Shown in pieces: positions 1 through 6,187 of a stretch of 6,246 nt of DNA. The DNA is from Paracoccaceae bacterium. Lineage in GTDB: Bacteria; Pseudomonadota; Alphaproteobacteria; Rhodobacterales; Rhodobacteraceae. The stretch lies in the NCBI GenBank assembly GCA_018647275.1, contig JABGTH010000172.1, positions 1 to 6,246 of the forward strand, read 5' to 3'. Position 1 is the stretch's first letter. Each line of letters starts with the position of its first letter. Under the pieces are notes generated by a model, which was given only the letters and a program-made list of their open reading frames with translations, was not told where the DNA came from and did not search any database. The position numbers were made by a program, and so were the translations under genes.

Positions 1-49
1 GATGAGTTTGCGGATCAGCATGACACTAATAAATGATAGCGAACAACAC

Positions 50-225
50 GTTGGGCGGGAACCGGACATTCGCTGCGCGTTGCATAGAGGTCTGCTAAGC
101 GGACTTTCCCGGCATTGACGTTTGGCCATGTTGCTGACGCAGCATTTCTTCGCAAGTGCAGCGACTCACATTTGGCGACGCAGCGGATTTCACCGGACCG
201 GTCATTGAAACCCACCCAGATGCGC
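50..225. repeat. Degenerate repeat-like intergenic remnant (left end)
   Basis: This stretch has no supported gene but is unlike random spacer. It contains short GC-rich arms such as GTCTGC-TAA-GCGGAC at 90-104 (six-pair stem with one G-T wobble) and TGCTG-ACG-CAGCA at 132-144. The 9-mer ACCGGTCAT at 197-205 recurs in the opposite orientation at 6049-6057, near the other end of the window. The style matches the decayed dispersed repeats common between genes in Rhodobacterales genomes, which is a recollection and not a search result. The boundaries are approximate. It could equally be ordinary spacer or a decayed gene. Confidence 0.33.
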
Positions 226-234
226 GAATTTCAT

Positions 235-244
235 CCCCCCCCCC
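235..244. repeat. Poly-C homopolymer tract (10 C)
   Basis: A run of ten consecutive C residues is read directly. It lies in the non-coding region downstream of the AraC-family gene, so slippage here would not shift the frame of any supported gene. Its length makes it a spot for replication slippage or sequencing error. Confidence 0.95.
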
Positions 245-430
245 AAGCGCTGTACTGTGCTCGAAATTATTAGACGCAAACAAACCTGCAGCTCACCGCA
301 TTTCGACGATTATCTTTTCTAACTTCTGGAGTGGCGAATTGACGACTTTGGCCTCACTAGAAACCCCAGTTGAGAAGCCAAAACACAGCCATCAAGCAAC
401 CCAATCATAGAAACCGCCGAAGTTCGGAGG
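245..430. other. Intergenic spacer with no recognised feature
   Basis: I see no gene, RNA or strong hairpin here. Open frames cross it on both strands, but they show no recognisable domain or ribosome binding site. The minus-strand regulator gene ends at 431 and would be transcribed into this region. No GC-rich hairpin with a T-run could be found to end that transcript. Confidence 0.6.
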
Positions 431-1324
431 TTACCCGGAAAATAACACACCTGTAGATTTTTGATCGTTCGGTGACAGGCCGAATTTGCGAGAGAATTCA
501 CGGCTAAACTGTGTGGGGCTTTCGTACCCTACGTCAAAGGCAGCAGACGCAACAGTCGCGTTCCCTGATAGCAAAAGACGCTGAGCTTCCAACAAACGCA
601 GTTCTTTTTGGTATTGTAGAGGGGTTGTGGCCGTCACCGATTTGAAATGTTCATGAAATGCAGACAAGCTCATGCCGGACTCTGTGGCAAGTTGGGCAAC
701 GGATAGGGTGTTTCTGAAGTTCATCCGAATGATGGCAATGGATTTCGAAATCCGGTTGGCCGGACTGTCATGTCTGAGTAGCTGTCGTAGCATGCCACCG
801 TGCTGGGCCCGCAAAAGGCGAAAATGAATTTCCTTCAGAACGAGCGGTGCAAGCGCACGGGCCTCTGTCGGGTCTTGAGACATTCGAAAAAGACGCGCTA
901 CGGCATCGCTCAACGCAGCATCCGAGGCAGCAACGTTGAGCGCATATGTATCACTTTCCGTTTCTCCAATGCCGTCGATTTCATCATAGAGACTGCGTGC
1001 CAAAGCAAGATCCAAACGCAGGACAAGTGCGACATAAGGCTGCTCGGGAGTGGCTTGGATAACTGCGGACTCAAGAGGGACTGCATGGCTGACGATAAGT
1101 GTATCCCCCGCGCCGTAACGCAGCACACGGCCGCCCACGTTGGCTTCTTTGGCTCCTTGCAGCACCAAGCACATGATTGGATCATAGATTGCGCCCGAAA
1201 ATTCTGTCTTCGCTGTATTGCCAAACGCGAACAGCCCATCGACACCTGTGCTGCAGCCTCTACCCAAACCGCCATTCACCTCAACATAGTGAAAAACGTC
1301 GTTGATCAGATTTTCCGACACCAT
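431..1324 (-). CDS. AraC-family transcriptional regulator (YqhC-like N-terminal domain)
   Basis: The 297-residue protein has the two-part layout of the AraC_N (PF06719) group. A cupin-like sensor domain spans about residues 25-180, with YDPIMCLVLQGAKE at 47-60 and the LRLD signature at 102-105. A C-terminal AraC/XylS DNA-binding domain spans about 193-287. Its first helix-turn-helix lies around VAQLATESGMSLSAFHEHF (209-227), and the second around 258-281, containing FDVGYESPTQFSREF. Start: the ATG at 1324 has GGAGG seven bases upstream. A longer in-frame TTG start at 1348 overlaps a TATAAT and has no such site, so it is rejected. The gene is divergent from the SDR-molybdoenzyme operon and probably controls it. 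In E. coli the PF06719 protein YqhC responds to aldehydes and activates aldehyde reductase genes, which fits the neighbours here. Ligand and sign of regulation are unknown. Family assignment is firm. Confidence 0.94.
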   Translation of the reverse strand: MVSENLINDVFHYVEVNGGLGRGCSTGVDGLFAFGNTAKTEFSGAIYDPIMCLVLQGAKEANVGGRVLRYGAGDTLIVSHAVPLESAVIQATPEQPYVALVLRLDLALARSLYDEIDGIGETESDTYALNVAASDAALSDAVARLFRMSQDPTEARALAPLVLKEIHFRLLRAQHGGMLRQLLRHDSPANRISKSIAIIRMNFRNTLSVAQLATESGMSLSAFHEHFKSVTATTPLQYQKELRLLEAQRLLLSGNATVASAAFDVGYESPTQFSREFSRKFGLSPNDQKSTGVLFSG

Positions 1325-1347
1325 TAGACGGCCTCCCTTGTTTGTCA

Positions 1348-1353
1348 ATTATA
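1348..1353 (-). promoter_or_regulatory. Candidate -10 box of the AraC-family gene
   Basis: Read on the minus strand, this is a perfect TATAAT. It ends 23 bases upstream of the chosen ATG at 1324 and would give a short leader carrying the GGAGG site (1332-1336). No good -35 box stands 16-18 bases upstream (TGTTAT is the best at 17), which would suit an activator-dependent or autoregulated promoter. A single six-base match in an AT-rich patch can occur by chance. Confidence 0.42.
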
Positions 1354-1401
1354 GAAAAAATTGCTCCAGGATAACACCCGAAGCCATAGCTTTGGAGAAA
1401 T

Positions 1402-1428
1402 AGGCAGATCATTCGGAAGATCAGGCAG
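1402..1428. promoter_or_regulatory. Candidate operator in the divergent promoter region
   Basis: AGGCAG occurs at 1402-1407 and again at 1423-1428, exactly 21 bp apart, or two helical turns. That is the register in which AraC-family monomers often bind direct repeats. Between the copies lies an imperfect palindrome, GATCATTC/GGAAGATC at 1407-1422, with six of eight positions matching between half-sites. The site sits in the 159-bp gap between the regulator and the SDR gene, where an operator is expected. A 6-mer repeat in such a gap is not statistically rare, so this is only a candidate. No clear sigma-70 promoter could be placed for the rightward operon. Confidence 0.3.
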
Positions 1429-1483
1429 TGAGGTTGATTCACTTGGTGCTACTTTGAGGCGACATTCATCGAGGAGCCTCTTC

Positions 1484-2311
1484 ATGTCCAAGACAATACT
1501 AATCACTGGCGCTTCGTCGGGTATCGGCAAAGAAACAGCCAAGCTGTTTGCCTCTCGAGGCTGGCAGGTCGTGGCGACAATGCGCTCCCCTCAAGATGAA
1601 GTAGATCTTGTTGGAAACGACAACATTCTTGTCACGCGCCTCGACGTTACAGACCCGGCTTCGATTGAAAGTGCCGTCGCAAAGGGTATCGAAAAGTTTG
1701 GTAAGATCGACGTGCTGCTGAACAATGCGGGCTATGGCGCATATGGTCCGCTCGAAGCATTTCCGATGGACCGCATCCGCCGTCAGTTTGATACCAATGT
1801 GATTGGTCTGCTGGAAACCACCAAGGCCGTTCTGCCGCATCTTCGTGCGCAGGGTTCGGGCACAATTGTCAACATCTCGTCAATTGGTGGGCAAATGACC
1901 TTCCCGCTTGGTGCGCTCTATCATGGCTCCAAATTTGCTGTCGAAGGTATTTCGGAATCCCTGCACTACGAACTTGCAGCAGCAGGCATCAAGGTCAAAA
2001 TTGTTCAACCCGGAATGATCGCAACCGACTTTGGAGGGCGGTCGTTCGACTTTGTCAACGACGAGGCGCTGCCGGAATACCAGCCTGTCGTTCAGGCGCT
2101 GTTTGCAACTTGGGGAGGTGAAGAAGCGACCTCTCGTGCATCACAGCCGATCGTTGTGGCGGAAGTTATCTACGGCGCGGTTACGGACGGAACCGATACG
2201 TTGCGGTACCGCGCGGGTCCCGATGCCGTCGAGCTGCTGAACAACCGCAAAGCACAGGATGATAAAGCGTTCATTGACGGCATGAAGGATCAATTCGGGC
2301 ATAACTTGTGA
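1484..2311 (+). CDS. Classical short-chain dehydrogenase/reductase (SDR)
   Basis: This is a 275-residue cytoplasmic Rossmann-fold oxidoreductase of the classical SDR family, which interconverts alcohols and ketones or aldehydes with NAD(P)(H). All core motifs are present: TGASSGIG at 8-15 (cofactor loop), D54 (adenine contact), NNAG at 80-83, and the tetrad N105, S133, Y146, K150. PG at 176-177 follows. R34, just after the second beta strand in the ATMR segment, suggests a preference for NADP(H), as in 17-beta-hydroxysteroid dehydrogenase-like SDRs; this is inferred. Start: the ATG at 1484 has GAGGAG seven bases upstream and begins directly with strand one. The frame is open back to 1361, but that would add 41 residues without family support. 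It is the first gene rightward of the divergent region, and the molybdoenzyme genes follow after 45 bp, so they are probably co-transcribed. The substrate cannot be told from sequence. Confidence 0.95.
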   Translation: MSKTILITGASSGIGKETAKLFASRGWQVVATMRSPQDEVDLVGNDNILVTRLDVTDPASIESAVAKGIEKFGKIDVLLNNAGYGAYGPLEAFPMDRIRRQFDTNVIGLLETTKAVLPHLRAQGSGTIVNISSIGGQMTFPLGALYHGSKFAVEGISESLHYELAAAGIKVKIVQPGMIATDFGGRSFDFVNDEALPEYQPVVQALFATWGGEEATSRASQPIVVAEVIYGAVTDGTDTLRYRAGPDAVELLNNRKAQDDKAFIDGMKDQFGHNL

Positions 2312-2337
2312 AAATGAATGACCAAGAGATAACACAT

Positions 2338-2344
2338 AGGGAGG
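2338..2344 (+). promoter_or_regulatory. Long-spaced ribosome binding site for the [2Fe-2S] subunit
   Basis: AGGGAGG is a strong Shine-Dalgarno match, but it stands 12 bases before the ATG at 2357, longer than the usual 5-9. No alternative in-frame start lies closer to it. The spacing may lower initiation or tie it to a small upstream frame that reads through this site. Confidence 0.6.
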
Positions 2345-2356
2345 TTCAATAGAACC

Positions 2357-2818
2357 ATGGCAATATCACTGAATTTAAACGGCCAAACGCATAAGCTGGA
2401 GGCCGAAGAGGGCACACCACTTTTGTGGGTAATCCGCGATGAACTAAAGATGACCGGAACCAAGTTCGGTTGTGGCGTTGCTGCTTGCGGTGCCTGCACT
2501 GTTCATGTTGATGGTGTGCCCGTGCGTTCATGTCAGACCTATATCGAAGATCTAGAAGGGGCTAGTGTCACCACAATCGAAGGTATTGCTTCGAAAGAAG
2601 CGCAAGCGGTTCAGGCCGCTTGGGTCGAATTGGATGTGGTTCAGTGTGGTTACTGCCAGTCCGGTCAAATCATGTCCGCTGTTGGCTTGCTTAGCGAAAA
2701 CCCCAAACCCTCCGTCGCAGAAATCGACGACTATATGGACGGCAATGCGTGTCGATGTGCCACTTACCAACGCATTCGCGCCGCGATCCAACGTGCATCA
2801 GAAATCATGGAGACTTGA
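2357..2818 (+). CDS. [2Fe-2S] small subunit of an IorA-type molybdenum hydroxylase
   Basis: The 153-residue iron-sulfur subunit belongs to the xanthine dehydrogenase superfamily and resembles the alpha subunit of isoquinoline 1-oxidoreductase. It passes electrons from the molybdenum site of the large subunit to an outside acceptor. The N-terminal plant-ferredoxin-like domain has cluster ligands C39, C44, C47 and C59. The C-terminal helical domain carries the second cluster with C97, C100 (CGYCQSG, 97-103), C132 and C134 (CRC). All eight ligands are intact and the length is typical. It has no signal peptide. In related periplasmic enzymes the small subunit is carried across the membrane already bound to the Tat-tagged large subunit, and I infer the same here. 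It stops one base before the large-subunit ATG (TGA-T-ATG), so translation is very likely coupled. Specific substrate is not deducible. Confidence 0.95.
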   Translation: MAISLNLNGQTHKLEAEEGTPLLWVIRDELKMTGTKFGCGVAACGACTVHVDGVPVRSCQTYIEDLEGASVTTIEGIASKEAQAVQAAWVELDVVQCGYCQSGQIMSAVGLLSENPKPSVAEIDDYMDGNACRCATYQRIRAAIQRASEIMET

Positions 2819-2819
2819 T

Positions 2820-4991
2820 ATGACATTGAATACATCTCGCCGAGGATTTCTAAAAGCTGCTGGTGCCACGATGCTGGTCATTGGCATCCGCCCTGATGGT
2901 GCACTTGCCGCAGGACACGGTTCTGCGCAACTGACCCCATTCGTTAAGATCGATGCCAATGGTGTTGTCACGGCTGTCGTTAAACATTTCGAAATGGGGC
3001 AAGGTCCCGCAACCGGACTGACCACGCTTATTGCCGAAGAGCTTGGCTTGTCGATGGATGCGATCGAATATGAATTCGCACCCTCAGACCCCAGCAAATA
3101 TAACAACCTGTTCTTTGGTCCGTTCCAAGGCACTGGCGGCTCAACTGCGATGGCCAATTCGTATATGCAGTACCGCCAAGCAGGTGCCGCTGCGCGTGAA
3201 ATGCTGATCGACGCGGCTGCAAGAACTTGGGGTGTTGAGCCAACAGTGCTCACGCTGCAAGACGGCGTAATCTCAGGTGGTGGTAAATCCGCACCAATGG
3301 TCGATTTCTTTTCAGCAGCCGCCGAAATGGACCCACCCGCGAACCCAACGCTGAAAGACCCCAAGGACTTCCGCCTTGTCGGGAACCCGGGTGTTCGTCG
3401 CAAGGATTCAGCGCCTAAGACCAACGGCACGGCCAAATTCGCAATGGATTTACATTTGGAAAACCAAATGGTCGCGGTGATTGCTCGTACGCCCCGCATG
3501 GGAGGCACCGTCGCGAGCTTTGACGATAGTGATGCGCAGTCGATCAAGGGGTTTATTCGTGCGGCGGCGTTGCCCAACAAGGCAGGTGTTGTTGTTTACG
3601 CTGAGAATACTTGGGGTGCCCTTCAAGCCCGCGACGCCCTGACGGTTGAGTGGGATTTTTCTGCCGCAGAATCTCGGAGTTCCGATGAATTCCGCGCAGA
3701 ATTGATTGCGGCTGTAAACACTGACCCAGAATTCAACGCTATGAAGTCTGATCAGGCCGCAACTGCCGCGCTGATTGACGGGGCCGATAAAGTTGTCGAC
3801 CACACCTATTACTTCCCTCTGCTGGCCCATGCCCCGATGGAACCTCTGACGTGCACCATCCAAGCCACCGAAGATGGTGGCATCTTGTTGCACGATGGCG
3901 CGCAGCAGCCGACTGGGCCGCATATGGCCATGGCGCAAATCTTCCAACTGCCGATGGAGAAAATCCGCATCAACACGATGTTGGCAGGTGGATCGTTTGG
4001 CAGGCGGGCGACGCCAACCGCAGATTATCAGGTTGAGGCGGCACTGGCTTTTGTCATCACGGATCGAACGCGGCCTGTGAAATTGGTCTGGTCACGCGAA
4101 GATGACATTACCGGAGGGTATTATCGCCCCGCCGTTGCGCACCGTGTACGCGTGGGACTGGACGGCGACGGCAATATCCTTGGCTGGGATCACCGGATTG
4201 CAAGCCCGTCGATTATAAAAGGCACCCCGTTTGCATCTGCTCTTGTGCATGACGGCGTTGACCATACCTCGATCGAAGGGGTGTTTGGCAGTCCTTATAT
4301 TATTCCTGGTCAATTCTTGGGCCTGACCGATGTGGCCAAGGCGACATCGGTATTGTGGTGGCGTTCGGTTGGGCACACCCATACGGCCTACGTGATGGAA
4401 ACTATGATGGATGCGGCGGCCAAAGCGGCGGGGCGTGATCCGGTTGAATTCCGGTTGGCACTGTTGAGTGGCGGTGGAAAGGATCAGGACCGCCTTGCTG
4501 GCGTGCTGAAACTGGCGGCTGATAAAGGCAACTGGGGCAAAGCCGTCGCAGGGCGCAGTCAGGGTATCGCGGTTCACAAAAGCTTTAACAGCTACGCTGC
4601 TGAGGTTGTTGAAATCTCGGGAGCTGCTGAAGAGGGCATCAAAATCGAAAAAGTCACTTGTGCCATTGATTGCGGCATTGCCGTGAACCCTGATGTGATC
4701 AAAGCGCAGATGGAGGGTGGAATCGGCTATGGCATCGGGCACGTGATGCGCGACGAGATCACGTTGACCGAAGGCGTGGTTGATCAGTCCAACTTCCCCG
4801 ATTATGAACCTTTGCGGATCAGGGATATCGCGGCCATTGAGGTGCATATTGTGCCATCAGCTGAGGCACCAACTGGCGTAGGTGAACCGGGCACACCACC
4901 TGCCGCACCTGCCTTGGCCAACGCAATCGCTGCAAATGGACCACGTGTGACAGAACTGCCGATGAACACACACGGTGTCACATTCGCCTAG
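2820..4991 (+). CDS. Tat-exported molybdopterin large subunit (IorB-type aldehyde/N-heterocycle oxidoreductase)
   Basis: This 723-residue catalytic subunit binds a molybdenum-pterin cofactor, usually the cytosine dinucleotide form in this family, and hydroxylates aldehydes or N-heterocycles with water. A twin-arginine signal, SRRGFLK at 6-12, is followed by a hydrophobic stretch and ALA at 28-30, a likely cleavage site, so the enzyme should be periplasmic. Cofactor and core motifs run in family order: EMGQG 58-62, GTGGST 104-109, APMEP 338-342, GGSFGRR 390-396 and WRSVGH 514-519. GVGEP at 686-690 contains the catalytic base E689. Start: the ATG at 2820 lies one base after the small-subunit stop, with GGAG seven bases upstream inside that gene. 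The open frame reaches back to 2565 but only as overlap with the small subunit. Length is normal and no frameshift is seen. No FAD subunit, cytochrome c partner or maturation gene is present in the window, so the electron acceptor must be encoded elsewhere. Isoquinoline as substrate is not implied. Confidence 0.95.
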   Translation: MTLNTSRRGFLKAAGATMLVIGIRPDGALAAGHGSAQLTPFVKIDANGVVTAVVKHFEMGQGPATGLTTLIAEELGLSMDAIEYEFAPSDPSKYNNLFFGPFQGTGGSTAMANSYMQYRQAGAAAREMLIDAAARTWGVEPTVLTLQDGVISGGGKSAPMVDFFSAAAEMDPPANPTLKDPKDFRLVGNPGVRRKDSAPKTNGTAKFAMDLHLENQMVAVIARTPRMGGTVASFDDSDAQSIKGFIRAAALPNKAGVVVYAENTWGALQARDALTVEWDFSAAESRSSDEFRAELIAAVNTDPEFNAMKSDQAATAALIDGADKVVDHTYYFPLLAHAPMEPLTCTIQATEDGGILLHDGAQQPTGPHMAMAQIFQLPMEKIRINTMLAGGSFGRRATPTADYQVEAALAFVITDRTRPVKLVWSREDDITGGYYRPAVAHRVRVGLDGDGNILGWDHRIASPSIIKGTPFASALVHDGVDHTSIEGVFGSPYIIPGQFLGLTDVAKATSVLWWRSVGHTHTAYVMETMMDAAAKAAGRDPVEFRLALLSGGGKDQDRLAGVLKLAADKGNWGKAVAGRSQGIAVHKSFNSYAAEVVEISGAAEEGIKIEKVTCAIDCGIAVNPDVIKAQMEGGIGYGIGHVMRDEITLTEGVVDQSNFPDYEPLRIRDIAAIEVHIVPSAEAPTGVGEPGTPPAAPALANAIAANGPRVTELPMNTHGVTFA

Positions 4992-4999
4992 ATATACCT

Positions 5000-5031
5000 C
5001 CCGCACCGGAGGCTGGCTTCTTTGGTGCGGG
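5000..5031 (+). terminator. Hairpin after the molybdoenzyme operon (possible terminator)
   Basis: A perfect 8-bp inverted repeat, CCCGCACC at 5000-5007 and GGTGCGGG at 5024-5031, begins eight bases after the large-subunit stop codon. Weaker pairs (G-T, G-T, A-T, G-C) extend the stem inward. A competing smaller stem, CCTCC/GGAGG at 4997-5001 and 5008-5012, overlaps it. No T-run follows, so it may be a weak terminator, a Rho-linked 3' end or an mRNA-stabilising structure. The next gene is about 230 bp away and probably has its own promoter. Confidence 0.5.
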
Positions 5032-5262
5032 GCATTCTCGAATTCACGCGCAGGGCTTTTCGGGAAACTGGCAAGCCTTGTTGCCTTGGTATCCCAAGAT
5101 CGCAGTCGCGTATGCTGAATTTGAAAAAATATATCAGGGGGGCAGCGCAAGTTTTGGCCAATAGATGAAAACTACCCAAGCTGATGCATGAGACAGCGAT
5201 AGGCCTTTTGAACAGTTCCAACCAGATTTTGATCTGCTAATGTGAGAAGAGAAGTGTGTAAA
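5032..5262. promoter_or_regulatory. Upstream region of the quinone reductase gene with an inverted repeat
   Basis: This spacer holds no supported gene. Near its end, CAGAT at 5223-5227 and ATCTG at 5232-5236 form a perfect 5-bp inverted repeat with a 4-bp gap, 26-40 bases upstream of the ATG at 5263; it could be a small operator. A second small repeat, CTTGG/CCAAG at 5085-5098, has a 4-base loop. I could not place a convincing -35/-10 pair: TTGAAC at 5208 has no partner at the right distance. The promoter is therefore assumed, not seen. Confidence 0.3.
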
Positions 5263-6003
5263 ATGAAGTATCTTATTGTTTTTGCCCACCCGGAAAACGA
5301 ACATAGCTTTCAGAGATCTTTGTTGGATCACGCTGTGGCCCAGTTGCTTGCTGCAGGGCATGAAGTCAAAATTTCCGATCTCTATGCGATGGACTTCGAA
5401 CCTGTGGCATCCAAAAATGATTTCAAGGCGCGTCGATTTCCTGAACGGCTTCAATATGACCGCGAACAGAAGCACGCCGTGCAAAATGAGGAGCTTTCAG
5501 CCGATATAACCGCAGAATTGGACAAGCTGTTTTGGTGTGACATCTTGGTCATGCAGTTCCCACTCTATTGGTTTTCCATGCCTGCGATCATGAAGGGTTG
5601 GGTTGATCGTGTATTTTTGAACTCGTTAGTTTATGGTGCAGGACTGCGCTTTGAAACCGGCGGATTGAAGGGCAAGCGAGCTATGGTCTGCACCTCAACC
5701 GGTGGGTTCGACACGATGTTTTCACCAGATGGATTACTGGGTGATATGAATGTTGCGCTTTGGCACATACACCATGGGATGTTGCACTACACCGGCTTTG
5801 ACGTCTTGCCGCCGTTTGTTGCGTGGGCCCCGGTCCGGGTTGATGATGAAAAATGCGGCGAATACCGTGACACATATTCCAAACGGTTGCTGGAATCCCA
5901 TACGACCCAGCCAATGCAATTTCACGACACCGCCGACTTTGGGAAAGACTTCAAGATGTCCGATAGTGTTATGCCAAGGACGGTTGGCCATTGGCGAGAC
6001 TAA
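5263..6003 (+). CDS. NQO1-like NAD(P)H:quinone oxidoreductase (Flavodoxin_2 fold)
   Basis: This 246-residue flavodoxin-fold protein is strikingly similar along its length to animal NQO1 (DT-diaphorase), which reduces quinones by two electrons using NAD(P)H and FAD. Matching blocks are the flavin phosphate loop around FAHPENEHSF (7-16), SDLYAMDFEP (38-47), QFPLYWFSMPAIMKGWVDRVF (98-118, NQO1 having QFPLQWFGVPAILKGW), STGG (145-148) and GDMNV (160-164). A VGH (241-243) near the C-terminus recalls NQO1's SVGHH. The two residues matching the NQO1 charge relay, Tyr155 and His161, appear as F153 and L159, so hydride-transfer details may differ. Start: the ATG at 5263 has AGAGAAG eight bases upstream. 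A GTG at 5242 is in frame but would add seven residues and swallow that site. It probably acts in the cytoplasm against quinones or other electrophiles. It follows the operon on the same strand, after a hairpin and a long gap, so it is likely a separate unit. Confidence 0.9.
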   Translation: MKYLIVFAHPENEHSFQRSLLDHAVAQLLAAGHEVKISDLYAMDFEPVASKNDFKARRFPERLQYDREQKHAVQNEELSADITAELDKLFWCDILVMQFPLYWFSMPAIMKGWVDRVFLNSLVYGAGLRFETGGLKGKRAMVCTSTGGFDTMFSPDGLLGDMNVALWHIHHGMLHYTGFDVLPPFVAWAPVRVDDEKCGEYRDTYSKRLLESHTTQPMQFHDTADFGKDFKMSDSVMPRTVGHWRD

Positions 6004-6048
6004 CCCGGAATATTCTTTAATTCGTATTTTTTGCTGCGGCCTGCTTAA

Positions 6049-6180
6049 ATGACCGGTTCCCATGCTGCGCGACGTCGCCATATCTCTTGCTCTTGAGGCA
6101 TTTCGCGCGCTGCGTGCGCATGCAGCGAGAATTTGAAACTTCCGCTTCGGGCTCTAAGCAGCCCTTCGCGGCGATTTGAA
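6049..6180. repeat. Palindrome-rich degenerate remnant (right end)
   Basis: This non-coding stretch begins 46 bases after the quinone reductase stop. It starts with ATGACCGGT (6049-6057), the reverse complement of a 9-mer at 197-205. At 6108-6127 there is a 20-bp near-palindrome, CGCTGC...TGCGCA...GCAGCG, with a single mismatched pair. GGGCT/AGCCC at 6149-6153 and 6160-6164 frames CTAAGC, which recalls the left-end arm pair around CTAAGC at 95-100. It looks like the same class of decayed intergenic repeat in opposite orientation. That relation rests on short matches only. Confidence 0.3.
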
Positions 6181-6187
6181 TTAATGA

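Noticed and set aside
156..410. An 84-codon plus-strand open frame in the left spacer, and a 66-codon minus-strand one at 15-215.
   Set aside because: Neither has a domain or a good ribosome binding site. The first crosses the poly-C tract and both lie in repeat-like sequence; at most they are remnants.
800..1327. A 175-codon plus-strand open frame opposite the AraC-family gene.
   Set aside because: It lies entirely antisense to a gene with clear domain motifs, and its own product has low-complexity, shadow-like composition.
1361..1483. A 41-residue N-terminal extension of the SDR.
   Set aside because: It starts at a non-ATG codon without a ribosome binding site and crosses the promoter region. 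Classical SDRs begin close to the first beta strand, as the ATG at 1484 gives.
2314..2352. A 12-codon open frame (ATG to TAG) between the SDR and the [2Fe-2S] subunit, containing the subunit's ribosome binding site and ending four bases before its ATG.
   Set aside because: It could act as a coupled leader given the long 12-base spacing, but it has no ribosome binding site of its own and no recognisable peptide. Such short frames occur often by chance.
2565..2819. An 85-residue N-terminal extension of the molybdopterin subunit.
   Set aside because: It overlaps the [2Fe-2S] subunit in another frame and would bury the Tat signal. The ATG at 2820 with GGAG upstream fits the family.
2798..3580. 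A 260-codon minus-strand open frame opposite the molybdopterin subunit; a similar 251-codon one lies at 4092-4847.
   Set aside because: Both are antisense to well-supported coding sequence, and neither product resembles a known protein.
5025..5168. A 47-codon plus-strand frame from GTG just after the operon, with a basic composition and a GGAGG 12 bases upstream.
   Set aside because: The GGAGG lies inside the hairpin, the start is GTG, and the product shows no family resemblance. I could not separate it from chance.
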